NCBI GenBank assembly: GCA_003243865.1
Contig: QHBQ01000090.1
Location: 1-40,243, forward strand
Direction of reading: 5' to 3'
From: Candidatus Chloroheliales bacterium
GTDB taxonomy: Bacteria; Chloroflexota; Chloroflexia; QHBQ01
Length of the DNA stretch: 40,243 nucleotides
Shown here: positions 7,801-15,317 of the stretch, one piece after another
How positions within the stretch are numbered: position 1 is the first letter of the stretch
Layout: each line of letters starts with the position of its first letter
Program-made: the position numbers and the translations under genes
Notes under the pieces: generated by a model
Told to the model about the DNA's origin: nothing
Seen by the model: only the letters and a program-made list of their open reading frames with translations
The model's database searches: none

Positions 7801-10041
7801 TCAAGGCTCCATCTCATCGGCTAGCACACGCAGACTTGCGTATGCCTTCATGTATTCGGTCAGGTCTCGTACACCTGGTAGATAAGGGTCGCGTTTACCA
7901 GTAAACGGCTTATACTTCGCACCCTTGGTGTCATCGGTTATACGCAGTGGCGACTGGCGTAGCACGCGGCTGAACTCGCCAAGTGGATCAGCAGCCAGGC
8001 GTTCAGCCAGCCGCAGTCTTTCTTTGAATGGGTCCTTACCGCTGGCTACCCGATTACTGAACTCGCTTAGGATCGCATAGCGGTGTAGGTACTTGCTAGC
8101 GATGAATGCACGAGGGCCAACGTAGAATGTGTCTGGTGATGAGGCATCAAGTCGCGGTATGGTTTGGAAGTAATAGGCTCCTTCACAGCGGCACAGCTTA
8201 CGCATAAAGCCGAGTAGGGCGAAGACGTGCAGCCGACTACGCACAAACCTTTTCTGCGCTACGTCCTTTTCACCCCGAAGGTAAGGTAGGGCATAGAGTA
8301 CCAACTGCCGCGTTCCTACCCCTAGTGATACTAGCAGATTGATAGTCTCCTCACCGCTGGCATTTTCAAACAAGGCCTGGGCGTTGCTTACCAACGGATC
8401 ATCGTGGTTGAGCAGGCTTCGGTACTGAGCAGCTTCTTCGGGTGTGGCTTCCTCACCCTTTACCTTCTCCTCCAGCAACTCGACCAGCCGCGCCCGCTCT
8501 ACCGCATCGAAGTTGGGGCGCGGTGGTGCATCCTGTTTGTTCGCTTTTGCTTTCTTTTGTGCCTCCTCCCACGCCGCATACGCTTCCACTCGTGCTTGGC
8601 GCTCCGCTCGAATCGCGGCAAAGACGAACTCCATTGTCTTCTTGATCTCTGCCACGCTTGCGCTAGTCTGCTCCTCGTAGTGGAATATCATGTTACCCAG
8701 CCTGGGGATAGGATACATACCATCCAGCACCGGCCCAGTCAGCTTGACGCTCAGATAGGCGCACAAGGCGCATCGATAGCAGTTGCGGATTTCAATATCC
8801 GCCTTTCGCCTGGCGTTGCTAATCTGATTGTGGAACTTTCCTACAGCTTTGCCATTGATGATGCTAACCTCCTTTAGCGTCGCAGCCTGACTACCGCATA
8901 GCCGACAGAGGTTTTCAGTTGGCTTCGATGTGGAAGTGGCACCCGATAGCTCCGCTATTGCATAAGCGACTTCAACGAGGCCGAGGTTAACACCTTGCAG
9001 CAAACTAGCATGATAATAGGGTATCTCGCTCTCAGCCACGAGCTTGCCATCCTTGCGATGGAAGGGGATGAGCCAGCTATCGTCGTAGCTGCGAGGCTGG
9101 GCGGATTCCACCTCAGCATCAACTTCTTCGCCCAGCCTGGTAAGCAGCTTTTTGAGAAGGTGCCGCAGTTTCTCCTCGTTGAGGCTAGCTTTGCTAACTG
9201 CCGTGTCAATGTAGTCCTTGAGTGTACCTACGTCGCTTCTCTCTCCTTTAGCTGCTGTACGTCTTTCAGCAGACTTGCTCGGGTCAATGTTGAAGGCGGC
9301 TAGCACTTCTTCCTCGGTTAGTAGCTTATAGACTTTGCTGAGGCGGGCAAGAAACTGCGCTCCGCTCTGACAATCACCTTCGCCCCCGCTAGAGCGTCCA
9401 TAGAAGTAGGCTAGAGCGACAAAAACAGCGCGTGTTGTTCTAGTTAGAGCCGGTGTTCCTTTGATTTGGCGAACAAAGTGGTCGTCCATTCTGGCGGCCA
9501 GATACTCTCTAACCTTCCGTTCCAACCTTGGCGCAAGTGCTGATGGAATAAGTTGGAGGGGGAAGATGGGATTTTGGCTGTTGGCGATACCGAACATATC
9601 CGCAACCCTACCATGTACCCCCAGATCATGGTTATCATCACCAAGCAACAACTCGGGGAGGTTACCGGTTACTTCAGTATAGAAAGCGCGGGCAAGCGCT
9701 TCCTGGTCAAGTGGCTGCTGGCTGCGTACCAGGAAGTAGGCACGTTCAAGGTCATTGCCGATTGCCCACGTTTCACCAGCAGCGGTAAGTGTCCGCTGGG
9801 CCGCCTTGTTCAGATAATCGTTGAGCAAGGCGTTGCCAAGTAGCGTCTCGTCACGTTCCACCAGCGGGCTATACAGCTGAATCAGGCTAAGAACGCTACC
9901 GTCACTTAGCGTGACCTGCCAGAATAGTGTTCCGCCGCTGATCATCGCTGCTACTGAATCGAGGCTTGCGCCTTTAGCGTCAAGGCTGTGTTGCTGCCAG
10001 ATCTCCTGCAAGGGCTGCCTGTATGCGCTATCAGTGTTCAT
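7801..10041 (-). CDS. cas10d: Cas10d/Csc3-like large subunit without HD domain
   Basis: A 746-residue protein in the place of the type I-D large subunit, which recognises the PAM and holds the effector complex together. It has a zinc-binding region with C379, C382, C421, C424 and C427 (LCRLCG and CYRCALC), typical of Csc3/Cas10d. I find no GGDD polymerase motif, as expected for Cas10d, and no HD motif at the N-terminus, where Cas10d normally carries its nuclease. A complete HD protein is instead encoded just upstream with an 11-bp overlap. The start at 10041 has AAGGAG upstream; a longer frame to 10131 lies inside the HD gene and is unlikely to be used. The C-terminal 120 residues do not look like the usual small-subunit domain, but I cannot test this. 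Confidence 0.78.
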   Translation of the reverse strand: MNTDSAYRQPLQEIWQQHSLDAKGASLDSVAAMISGGTLFWQVTLSDGSVLSLIQLYSPLVERDETLLGNALLNDYLNKAAQRTLTAAGETWAIGNDLERAYFLVRSQQPLDQEALARAFYTEVTGNLPELLLGDDNHDLGVHGRVADMFGIANSQNPIFPLQLIPSALAPRLERKVREYLAARMDDHFVRQIKGTPALTRTTRAVFVALAYFYGRSSGGEGDCQSGAQFLARLSKVYKLLTEEEVLAAFNIDPSKSAERRTAAKGERSDVGTLKDYIDTAVSKASLNEEKLRHLLKKLLTRLGEEVDAEVESAQPRSYDDSWLIPFHRKDGKLVAESEIPYYHASLLQGVNLGLVEVAYAIAELSGATSTSKPTENLCRLCGSQAATLKEVSIINGKAVGKFHNQISNARRKADIEIRNCYRCALCAYLSVKLTGPVLDGMYPIPRLGNMIFHYEEQTSASVAEIKKTMEFVFAAIRAERQARVEAYAAWEEAQKKAKANKQDAPPRPNFDAVERARLVELLEEKVKGEEATPEEAAQYRSLLNHDDPLVSNAQALFENASGEETINLLVSLGVGTRQLVLYALPYLRGEKDVAQKRFVRSRLHVFALLGFMRKLCRCEGAYYFQTIPRLDASSPDTFYVGPRAFIASKYLHRYAILSEFSNRVASGKDPFKERLRLAERLAADPLGEFSRVLRQSPLRITDDTKGAKYKPFTGKRDPYLPGVRDLTEYMKAYASLRVLADEMEP

Positions 10042-10903
10042 GTTCGTGTTGAACTCCTTCCTCGTGCATTTGTTCATGTTCTTGCCAGTCGGCACCACCA
10101 AGCAGCAGGCGCAGGGTGCTGCCGACCGCAATGTTGCGGCTCTGTTCAGCCTGGTAGCTATGCTCCAGTGTGCTTACATCCCGGTCCAGCAACGTGTTGA
10201 TCGTGCCAGCCAGCGAGGTGCAGCCCTGAAGCACTTCGTTGAGGTTGCGTTCGCGCTCCCATGTGCTACTGGCCACCAAATCGCTGACGATAACCAGGCC
10301 ACCCAGCGGATGGTAGCGGAGCAAAAGATCGGTAAGGGTTTGACGCTTAATCTCACGTGGGTAAAACACTGTCCACTGGCGGCGCACCACCAACCTCTGC
10401 TCCTCTTGCCCGGTTGGCTTGTTGTCTGCATCACGCTCTTGCCACATTTCGGTGGATACGTAGAACATCCCGTGATGGGTGGTAGCCAGAGTTAGGATGT
10501 CGTCGACGTTGATGTGTTTTTCGCTTATTTCGTAGCCGGTTACTTCAGCGATGCTATGTGCGGCATCCTTTATATTGCCGTTTATCAAATTGATGTACCT
10601 GTCTTCCAGCGTATTGGCTTCGTGCTTAACTCGCCTAACGCTTTTCATCCCATCCTTGTCGCCCTTGATCGCAAACTCCAACATTCTTTGGAAATCGGCA
10701 TCCAGCTTGCCGATGTCATGAATGTAGGTAGCGAGGATTAGGTTGTCCTTTAGCTTGCGGTCAAGCGCAGATGAAGCTCGCAATAGGTGAACGGCGGCGC
10801 GAGCGGCCCAAATGCCGTGATCGTATAGGCGCTGACCGCTGTGGCTTGACTTGCCCCACGCAAGTTGAAACTGTTCACTGATTGGTGCTTCTGCTTTGCC
10901 CAT
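10031..10903 (-). CDS. cas3'': Cas3'' HD nuclease, stand-alone
   Basis: A 290-residue HD-domain protein expected to degrade target DNA. The metal ligands are all visible: H29 (YDHG), H62-D63 (YIHDIGK), H94 (KHEAN) and H143-H144 (TTHHG). GGAGGG stands eight bases before the ATG, and the gene starts 23 bases after cas3'. Its stop overlaps the start of the large-subunit gene. In type I-D the HD domain is normally the N-terminus of Cas10d; here it is separate, as in type I-A. The last 20 residues are rich in His and Glu (ending in a HEHEH-like tail). Confidence 0.92.
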   Translation of the reverse strand: MGKAEAPISEQFQLAWGKSSHSGQRLYDHGIWAARAAVHLLRASSALDRKLKDNLILATYIHDIGKLDADFQRMLEFAIKGDKDGMKSVRRVKHEANTLEDRYINLINGNIKDAAHSIAEVTGYEISEKHINVDDILTLATTHHGMFYVSTEMWQERDADNKPTGQEEQRLVVRRQWTVFYPREIKRQTLTDLLLRYHPLGGLVIVSDLVASSTWERERNLNEVLQGCTSLAGTINTLLDRDVSTLEHSYQAEQSRNIAVGSTLRLLLGGADWQEHEQMHEEGVQHEHEH

Positions 10904-10926
10904 CGCCAGTTCCCTCCTGATGTCGG

Positions 10927-13900
10927 TTATTTGCTATCTTTGCAGGTTGCCCGTAGCTGCTTCAACGCCTTCCACTCGGCGCTAAGGCGCTGCCAAACGT
11001 GGAAGGCAGCGCCCGTTTGACGCTCCAGTAGGATTGCTCCGTAGCCATGCTCACGCTGCGCTCCCAGCCTATCGTAATAAATCTCCTCAAGCTCAAAGCA
11101 GTCGGCCTGCTTCAATACATCGTCAAGGCAGGTATCGAACACGCCGGGTAGAAGCACGTACCACTGGTTGGTTAGGCTGAAGCCCCCAATCTCCGGCTTA
11201 CCCCCAGTGGGCTTGCCCTCACTATCCAACCAGCAGGCAGCAAGATAAATGTCACCATAAAGCAGTAGCGGTTCGCACAACGCTTCATCCATCATCTTCT
11301 TGTGTTCGTCACTCCCTACTGCAAGGTCTACCTCAAGAACACGCAGTTCGTTAGTTGAACGCTTTCGCCATATTTGGTGGGTAGCCGCCTCTATAGTAGG
11401 CCGGGAATCTATGTACACATTGCGGAGGCGGCGACGATAGATGAATTCGCCGAAGAATAGGTCGGCCATACCCGCCTCGAATGGAGACTCCGAAGCTAGC
11501 AGCTCATCATCCTCGACATAAGACAATAGGTAGAATGGGTCGCGGCTTACCCCTGCGTCGCGCAAGCTGATTGCAGGCAAAGTATCGCGCAAACCGTAGG
11601 CAAAGTCAATTCCCTTCGCTTGCATAGCGTTGGCTATTTGCTGCACCGCTGTATAGTCCTCGCCGCTTTCTAGGTGCTGGTTATACTCCTCGCCAACCTC
11701 GCCTATTTGTTGGTTGACGAGGTGGTGAATAGCTTTTAGATAGTCGGAAGTATCCACGTAAGAAGGCGGGGGCAGCAGATCGCGCACGAGGGTGGAGAAC
11801 TCACTGCGATCAATATCCTTTATGCCAGACAACCGCTCGGCTAGTTCGTCTACCGCTGTCGTCGGCATGAACAGCCGCACCTCACTTCGTACCCCTTCTC
11901 TCCGTCCCACTCTGCCAAAGCGCTGCAGCAGGTTGCTGCCCTGTTTCTCGCTTATCTCGCTAATCATTGCATCAGCATCGAAATCTACACCTACTTCAAC
12001 TGCTGAGGTAGAGATTAGCAGCATCGGCTGGCCAGTTGCCCGCTGGTCACTATCCTTGAACACATCGAGCAAACCAGCGCGTGACCGATCGGTCATGCTC
12101 CCGGTGTAGAGCAGCACACTGGTCCCCGGCGGAGCGTCGGCCATAGACTTAACATAGCCATGTTCAATCTCGCCACGCGCTAGAACTAGATCGCGAAATC
12201 TATCTAGTAGCTCATCTGCATCCCCCTTACCCAGACTTTCCTTTAGAATTCGCAGCAGCCAACCGACGCTTATTGAGCGTGGTTTCCCATTCTTACTCCT
12301 CCCTTTGCGCCTTGTATATAGAGTGAGCGGTAGATCAACGCCACGCTGCATGGTGTTCTTATCCAACATCAGGTTTTGGCGCAGTGTCTCGCTTATCCAG
12401 CGTACTAGCGGTTCGATGCTGCCAAGCTCTGCCAGCAGAGCGGGTTGGTCAGCGGCCGCTTGCCGCAAAGCTGCATTCAGACCTAGCGACTCGCCGCTAC
12501 TCTGGCTTAGGGTCAGTCCTTCTTCGTAGCGATCGAGTACCCCACTGGTCCAGGCGGATAGTTGCTCAAAGAACTTATCAAGAAAGCCACGAGCCAAGTC
12601 AAAATTATCAAGCCCTCTCTGCGGTTCGCTAAAGTAGTTGTCGAACACAAACATCAGCAGGCTGTCGCTGCCAGGTATGACATAGCTGCTCAAAGTAGCC
12701 TTCAGTTTGCCTATGTTGATTTGCTGCTTATCAGTCACATCTCTAGCCTTCCAAAGGGCATTACGGAAGGTGCGATGCTGCGCAGACAATTGCTCGGCCA
12801 GCAAACTCTCCAACGCCTCCGCCTGAATGCTCACATCGCGTGATTTCTCTGGCAAATCGCGCCAGCGCAGAGGGAGCGCTACCCGAATGTTTCGCTCGAA
12901 GCGTTGCACTATGGCTTCCCCTAGATTTAGCTCACCCAGAAGGCTAATGCCTCTTTCCAGGGTGATTAGACCGTACCTCAAGCTAAACTTAGGAGGTAGA
13001 GAAGGGTATGCTGATGCAGGCTTCACTTTATCGAATATCTTATGCGCTCGGCTTGCCGAGTTACAAACGAGCAGCACTCGCTGTTTCCCTGTGTCCAGCA
13101 ACTCTTGGGCGGCGCTCATCAATCGCTTATCAGCCTCAGTTATTGCAGGCTGCTCCTCGATAAAAGTGATTACATCGCCGCACTTGGAGCGACCATCTAT
13201 CCTTACTACTGGCCCAGCAGCAGTATCGCTGTTAAGCTTTATTAGAGCTTCATCCGCTGTCGCGCTGAGATAATGCACTTTCAGGTTAGCCTTCATATAA
13301 GTGTGGCGGAAGAAGCGAACCCTATTTAGCATAGCAATCAAATTCTCTAGCATCAGACCATTGAATAGATGAGCCTCGTCCACCACAACCTCACTGACCT
13401 GACACAAGGCATAAATAAGTACGTGGCTGTACTTTACATTTTTACGGAAGAACCAGTATATAGCGTCAGGAGTTGCGACCAGAGCAGGACATGCAAGGGC
13501 AGCAAAAAGCGCCGTTCTATTCATTCCACCTTGTATCAGCCCGACGACTTGCTCAGGCTCAAGACCCCTCTCTCTGGTATATTCAGCGTAAACCTCTGCC
13601 AGCTTAACCATAACCTGTCGCTGGTCTTCAAGCAAGGCGCGGGTTGGATACATAAATAGTATTTTGCGCGGGCGTGGCATTACGCCTCCGAACATCTTAT
13701 GGAATAGCGGAAGCGCAACTGCCAGTGTCTTGCCTGCTGCTGTGCCTGCTACCAACCTTAGCTGCTGATCGGCCAGCACTGCTGCAAATGCATCAGCCTG
13801 GTGCTTGAAAGGCCAGATACTTGCACCCTCCATGTACTCACGGAAGTGAGCAAGGAGATCTGGGTTAATGTTATCTGTGCTGTCGGCCTGGATAGGAGGC

Positions 13901-13935
13901 TCGTTTGTCACTGTAATCTTTAGGCTCATAGTCAT
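10927..13935 (-). CDS. cas3': Cas3' SF2 helicase (no HD domain)
   Basis: A 1002-residue DExH helicase that should unwind DNA bound by the effector complex. Visible motifs are GTAAGKT (Walker A, 64-70), DEAH (186-189), SAT (224-226), a late STSAVEVGVDFDAD block and QRFGRVGRR (motif VI). No HD residues are present; the nuclease is the next gene. I chose ATG 13935, with GAGAG four bases upstream, because the longer frame to 14028 starts upstream of the promoter's -10 box; ATG 13929 is equally possible. It is the first gene of the cas operon, with a leader of about 58 nt. Confidence 0.93.
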   Translation of the reverse strand: MTMSLKITVTNEPPIQADSTDNINPDLLAHFREYMEGASIWPFKHQADAFAAVLADQQLRLVAGTAAGKTLAVALPLFHKMFGGVMPRPRKILFMYPTRALLEDQRQVMVKLAEVYAEYTRERGLEPEQVVGLIQGGMNRTALFAALACPALVATPDAIYWFFRKNVKYSHVLIYALCQVSEVVVDEAHLFNGLMLENLIAMLNRVRFFRHTYMKANLKVHYLSATADEALIKLNSDTAAGPVVRIDGRSKCGDVITFIEEQPAITEADKRLMSAAQELLDTGKQRVLLVCNSASRAHKIFDKVKPASAYPSLPPKFSLRYGLITLERGISLLGELNLGEAIVQRFERNIRVALPLRWRDLPEKSRDVSIQAEALESLLAEQLSAQHRTFRNALWKARDVTDKQQINIGKLKATLSSYVIPGSDSLLMFVFDNYFSEPQRGLDNFDLARGFLDKFFEQLSAWTSGVLDRYEEGLTLSQSSGESLGLNAALRQAAADQPALLAELGSIEPLVRWISETLRQNLMLDKNTMQRGVDLPLTLYTRRKGRSKNGKPRSISVGWLLRILKESLGKGDADELLDRFRDLVLARGEIEHGYVKSMADAPPGTSVLLYTGSMTDRSRAGLLDVFKDSDQRATGQPMLLISTSAVEVGVDFDADAMISEISEKQGSNLLQRFGRVGRREGVRSEVRLFMPTTAVDELAERLSGIKDIDRSEFSTLVRDLLPPPSYVDTSDYLKAIHHLVNQQIGEVGEEYNQHLESGEDYTAVQQIANAMQAKGIDFAYGLRDTLPAISLRDAGVSRDPFYLLSYVEDDELLASESPFEAGMADLFFGEFIYRRRLRNVYIDSRPTIEAATHQIWRKRSTNELRVLEVDLAVGSDEHKKMMDEALCEPLLLYGDIYLAACWLDSEGKPTGGKPEIGGFSLTNQWYVLLPGVFDTCLDDVLKQADCFELEEIYYDRLGAQREHGYGAILLERQTGAAFHVWQRLSAEWKALKQLRATCKDSK

Positions 13936-13999
13936 CCGGCTCTCTTTGTTTATGCTCCGTAACCATTTCGGTGCCCTATAAGCTGCGCTTGTATGCGCG

Positions 14000-14028
14000 A
14001 TTATATCATGGTTTTTTACAAAAGTCAA
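14000..14028 (-). promoter_or_regulatory. Promoter of the cas operon
   Basis: On the minus strand TTGACT (14023-14028) and TATAAT (14000-14005) are separated by exactly 17 bases, a near-perfect housekeeping promoter. Transcription should start near 13993, about 58 bases before cas3'. The region upstream holds the divergent CRISPR-like RNA described separately. A promoter this strong without visible operator repeats suggests control by a trans factor such as the nearby WYL regulator or by an RNA-guided complex. Confidence 0.85.
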
Positions 14029-14101
14029 GACCTCCAGCCCTCAATTTCACAAATGCAAGCCAAACTGCGGAACCAATGTACAGGAAGAGGTAGTGTGCAG
14101 C

Positions 14102-14131
14102 TTGCATCCAGAGCCGTAACTCAGGTATAAT
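14102..14131 (+). promoter_or_regulatory. Plus-strand promoter of the CRISPR-repeat-like RNA
   Basis: TTGCAT (14102-14107), 18 bases, TATAAT (14126-14131). Transcription would start near 14138, the first bases of a stem-loop shared with the CRISPR repeat. It is the only convincing plus-strand promoter I found, in an otherwise entirely minus-strand window, and points away from the cas operon. Confidence 0.6.
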
Positions 14132-14137
14132 AAAGGC

Positions 14138-14214
14138 AACCCGGCGCCAGGGTACTGAAAATATAAACCGCGTTTGTAGCAGAAGTGCTAGCTACTCGAT
14201 CCGCTTGAGGATGA
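14138..14214 (+). ncRNA. Mini-CRISPR: degenerate repeat, spacer-like segment, second degenerate repeat stem
   Basis: Positions 14149-14160 are identical over 12 bases to the end of the array repeat (AGGGTACTGAAA), and upstream the ACCC arm is kept, so an ACCC/GGGT stem with a 7-nt loop is followed by the tag ACTGAAAA (array tag ACTGAAAC). A 24-37-nt spacer-like segment follows from 14162. At 14197-14212 comes a second degenerate copy, CGATCCG...TTGAGG, with stem ATCC/GGAT around GCTTGA. Relative to the array stem one C:G pair has become T:A on both sides. Cas6 could cut after both stems. The element begins at the start site of its own promoter and lies between cas3' and the WYL gene. CRISPR-like RNAs at cas promoters are known as cas-regulating RNAs or CreA antitoxins. 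This assignment is mine. Confidence 0.6.
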
Positions 14215-14302
14215 TTTGGCTGGCACTTTGTTTGTCTTGTAAGGTCATCATACCACAACCCACGTTCAAGACCTGACTCTTTAGTCGCCAGTTTTCACCA
14301 AT

Positions 14303-14824
14303 TTAACCTTTTTCGTACAAAGCGGCAGTCAGGTGAGCTTCGGCGGCGAGTTGGTCACGCACGTTGGGTGGTTCTATAACCTCTACGTTGTTTGCCCATC
14401 CCCTTATCCATGGCACCATCTCCAGGGTTTCGGCTATTTGCACGGTCATCTCGCAACTGCCATCGTCAAGGTCGGTTAGCTGCTGGGTAGGATGCCAGCG
14501 GGTCTCTTTGACGCGGCGGGCGACGGCCGGGCTGAAGCGTAGCCGCACGGTAATTGGCTCTTGCCCCACATAATCTTGTCCCATGATGTTCCAGGCGCTG
14601 GATAGATATATCAGCGGGTCGAAGTCAGAGGGTAGGGTAAAGGTGTCGGCGCTTAGCTCCGCGTTCTGGATACGCTCCATCTTGAACACGCTAACCCTAC
14701 CGCTCAGGTCGCTGTGGGCAATGATGTAGAAGGCATAACCCCATGGGCCGGGCTCAATGTAGTACGGAGCGATGATATGTTCCCTGGGCGTGTTGCCTGT
14801 TGCCGGTAGGTAGCTGATCTTCAC
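14303..14824 (-). CDS. WYL regulator, C-terminal half (WYL and C-terminal extension), after an in-frame stop
   Basis: A 173-residue frame with the second half of a WYL-type regulator: the ligand-sensing WYL fold (about 1-65, KISYLPATGNTPREHIIAPY then GYAFYIIAHSDL) and the C-terminal extension (VTVRLRFSP-like strand, then ARRVKETRWHPTQQL). The start would be a GTG three codons after the TAG that ends the upstream half, in the same reading frame. Together the halves give a normal WYL protein of about 333 residues. Either the gene is broken, the stop is read through or restarted, or the base call is wrong. WYL proteins often control CRISPR and other defence genes, and the cas promoter lies just downstream. 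Confidence 0.8.
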   Translation of the reverse strand: MKISYLPATGNTPREHIIAPYYIEPGPWGYAFYIIAHSDLSGRVSVFKMERIQNAELSADTFTLPSDFDPLIYLSSAWNIMGQDYVGQEPITVRLRFSPAVARRVKETRWHPTQQLTDLDDGSCEMTVQIAETLEMVPWIRGWANNVEVIEPPNVRDQLAAEAHLTAALYEKG

Positions 14825-14833
14825 CTGACGATG

Positions 14834-15304
14834 CTAGGCCCAACCGTGAGCGATAGCCTCAAATATGTAGGCAAAGGCCGGGTCGGGCGCCCCAACATGA
14901 AACTCGCTGGTGCGGCGCACATGGCTGGCAATGTTAGGCGGTAGCGCATCGGCCAGCTCATCCAACGCGCTGATGATCGCGGGGTTCGGCTCGTCGGAGT
15001 AGCGCACCAGCAGGCGGGCGGCGAGGAAGAGCGCGGTGGCTTCGGATAGATTAAGGATGATGGGCAGGACTGGCACCTTCCAATCCTTATCCACATAGAT
15101 TAGGTTCTCCTCCACCCAGAGGGGGATATGCCCGTCGCCACCGAGTTCATCAAGATCGCGGCGGATGGTTGGTACGCTCATACCGTACTCTTCCGCAAGG
15201 TCCTTGATATTCAGCGGCGGCCAGCGGGAAACATGGCTGACCAGGATACGCCGCTCCAGCCGCCGCAGCCGCTTCGCCTTCTTCACCTTATCGTGATCCA
15301 GCAT
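14834..15304 (-). CDS. WYL regulator, N-terminal half (helix-turn-helix), ended by an in-frame TAG
   Basis: A 156-residue frame with a winged-helix DNA-binding domain (about 15-60: RRILVSHVSRW, NIKDLAEEYGMSVPTIRRDLDELG) and the helical linker of a WYL regulator. It stops at TAG (14834-14836) precisely where the family continues with a basic-hydrophobic strand, and that strand follows in the same frame three codons later. The ATG at 15304 has GGGGAG six bases upstream and lies 13 bases after the NERD-helicase stop, so the two are in one operon. The fragment alone could still bind DNA but would lack the sensing domain. Confidence 0.82.
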   Translation of the reverse strand: MLDHDKVKKAKRLRRLERRILVSHVSRWPPLNIKDLAEEYGMSVPTIRRDLDELGGDGHIPLWVEENLIYVDKDWKVPVLPIILNLSEATALFLAARLLVRYSDEPNPAIISALDELADALPPNIASHVRRTSEFHVGAPDPAFAYIFEAIAHGWA

Positions 15305-15317
15305 ATGCGCTCCCCTT

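Noticed and set aside
7037..7804. TTG at 7804 as start of the small-subunit gene
   Set aside because: Its ribosome site is only two bases away, while TTG 7753 has AGGGGG at normal distance. Not excluded.
14241..14274. A further repeat-like stretch (CCACAACCC...GTT) in the 14.2 kb gap
   Set aside because: About 14 of 20 bases match the repeat with one gap, but the stem is not kept and it is 80 bases from the first degenerate repeat, so the copy at 14197-14212 is the better second repeat.
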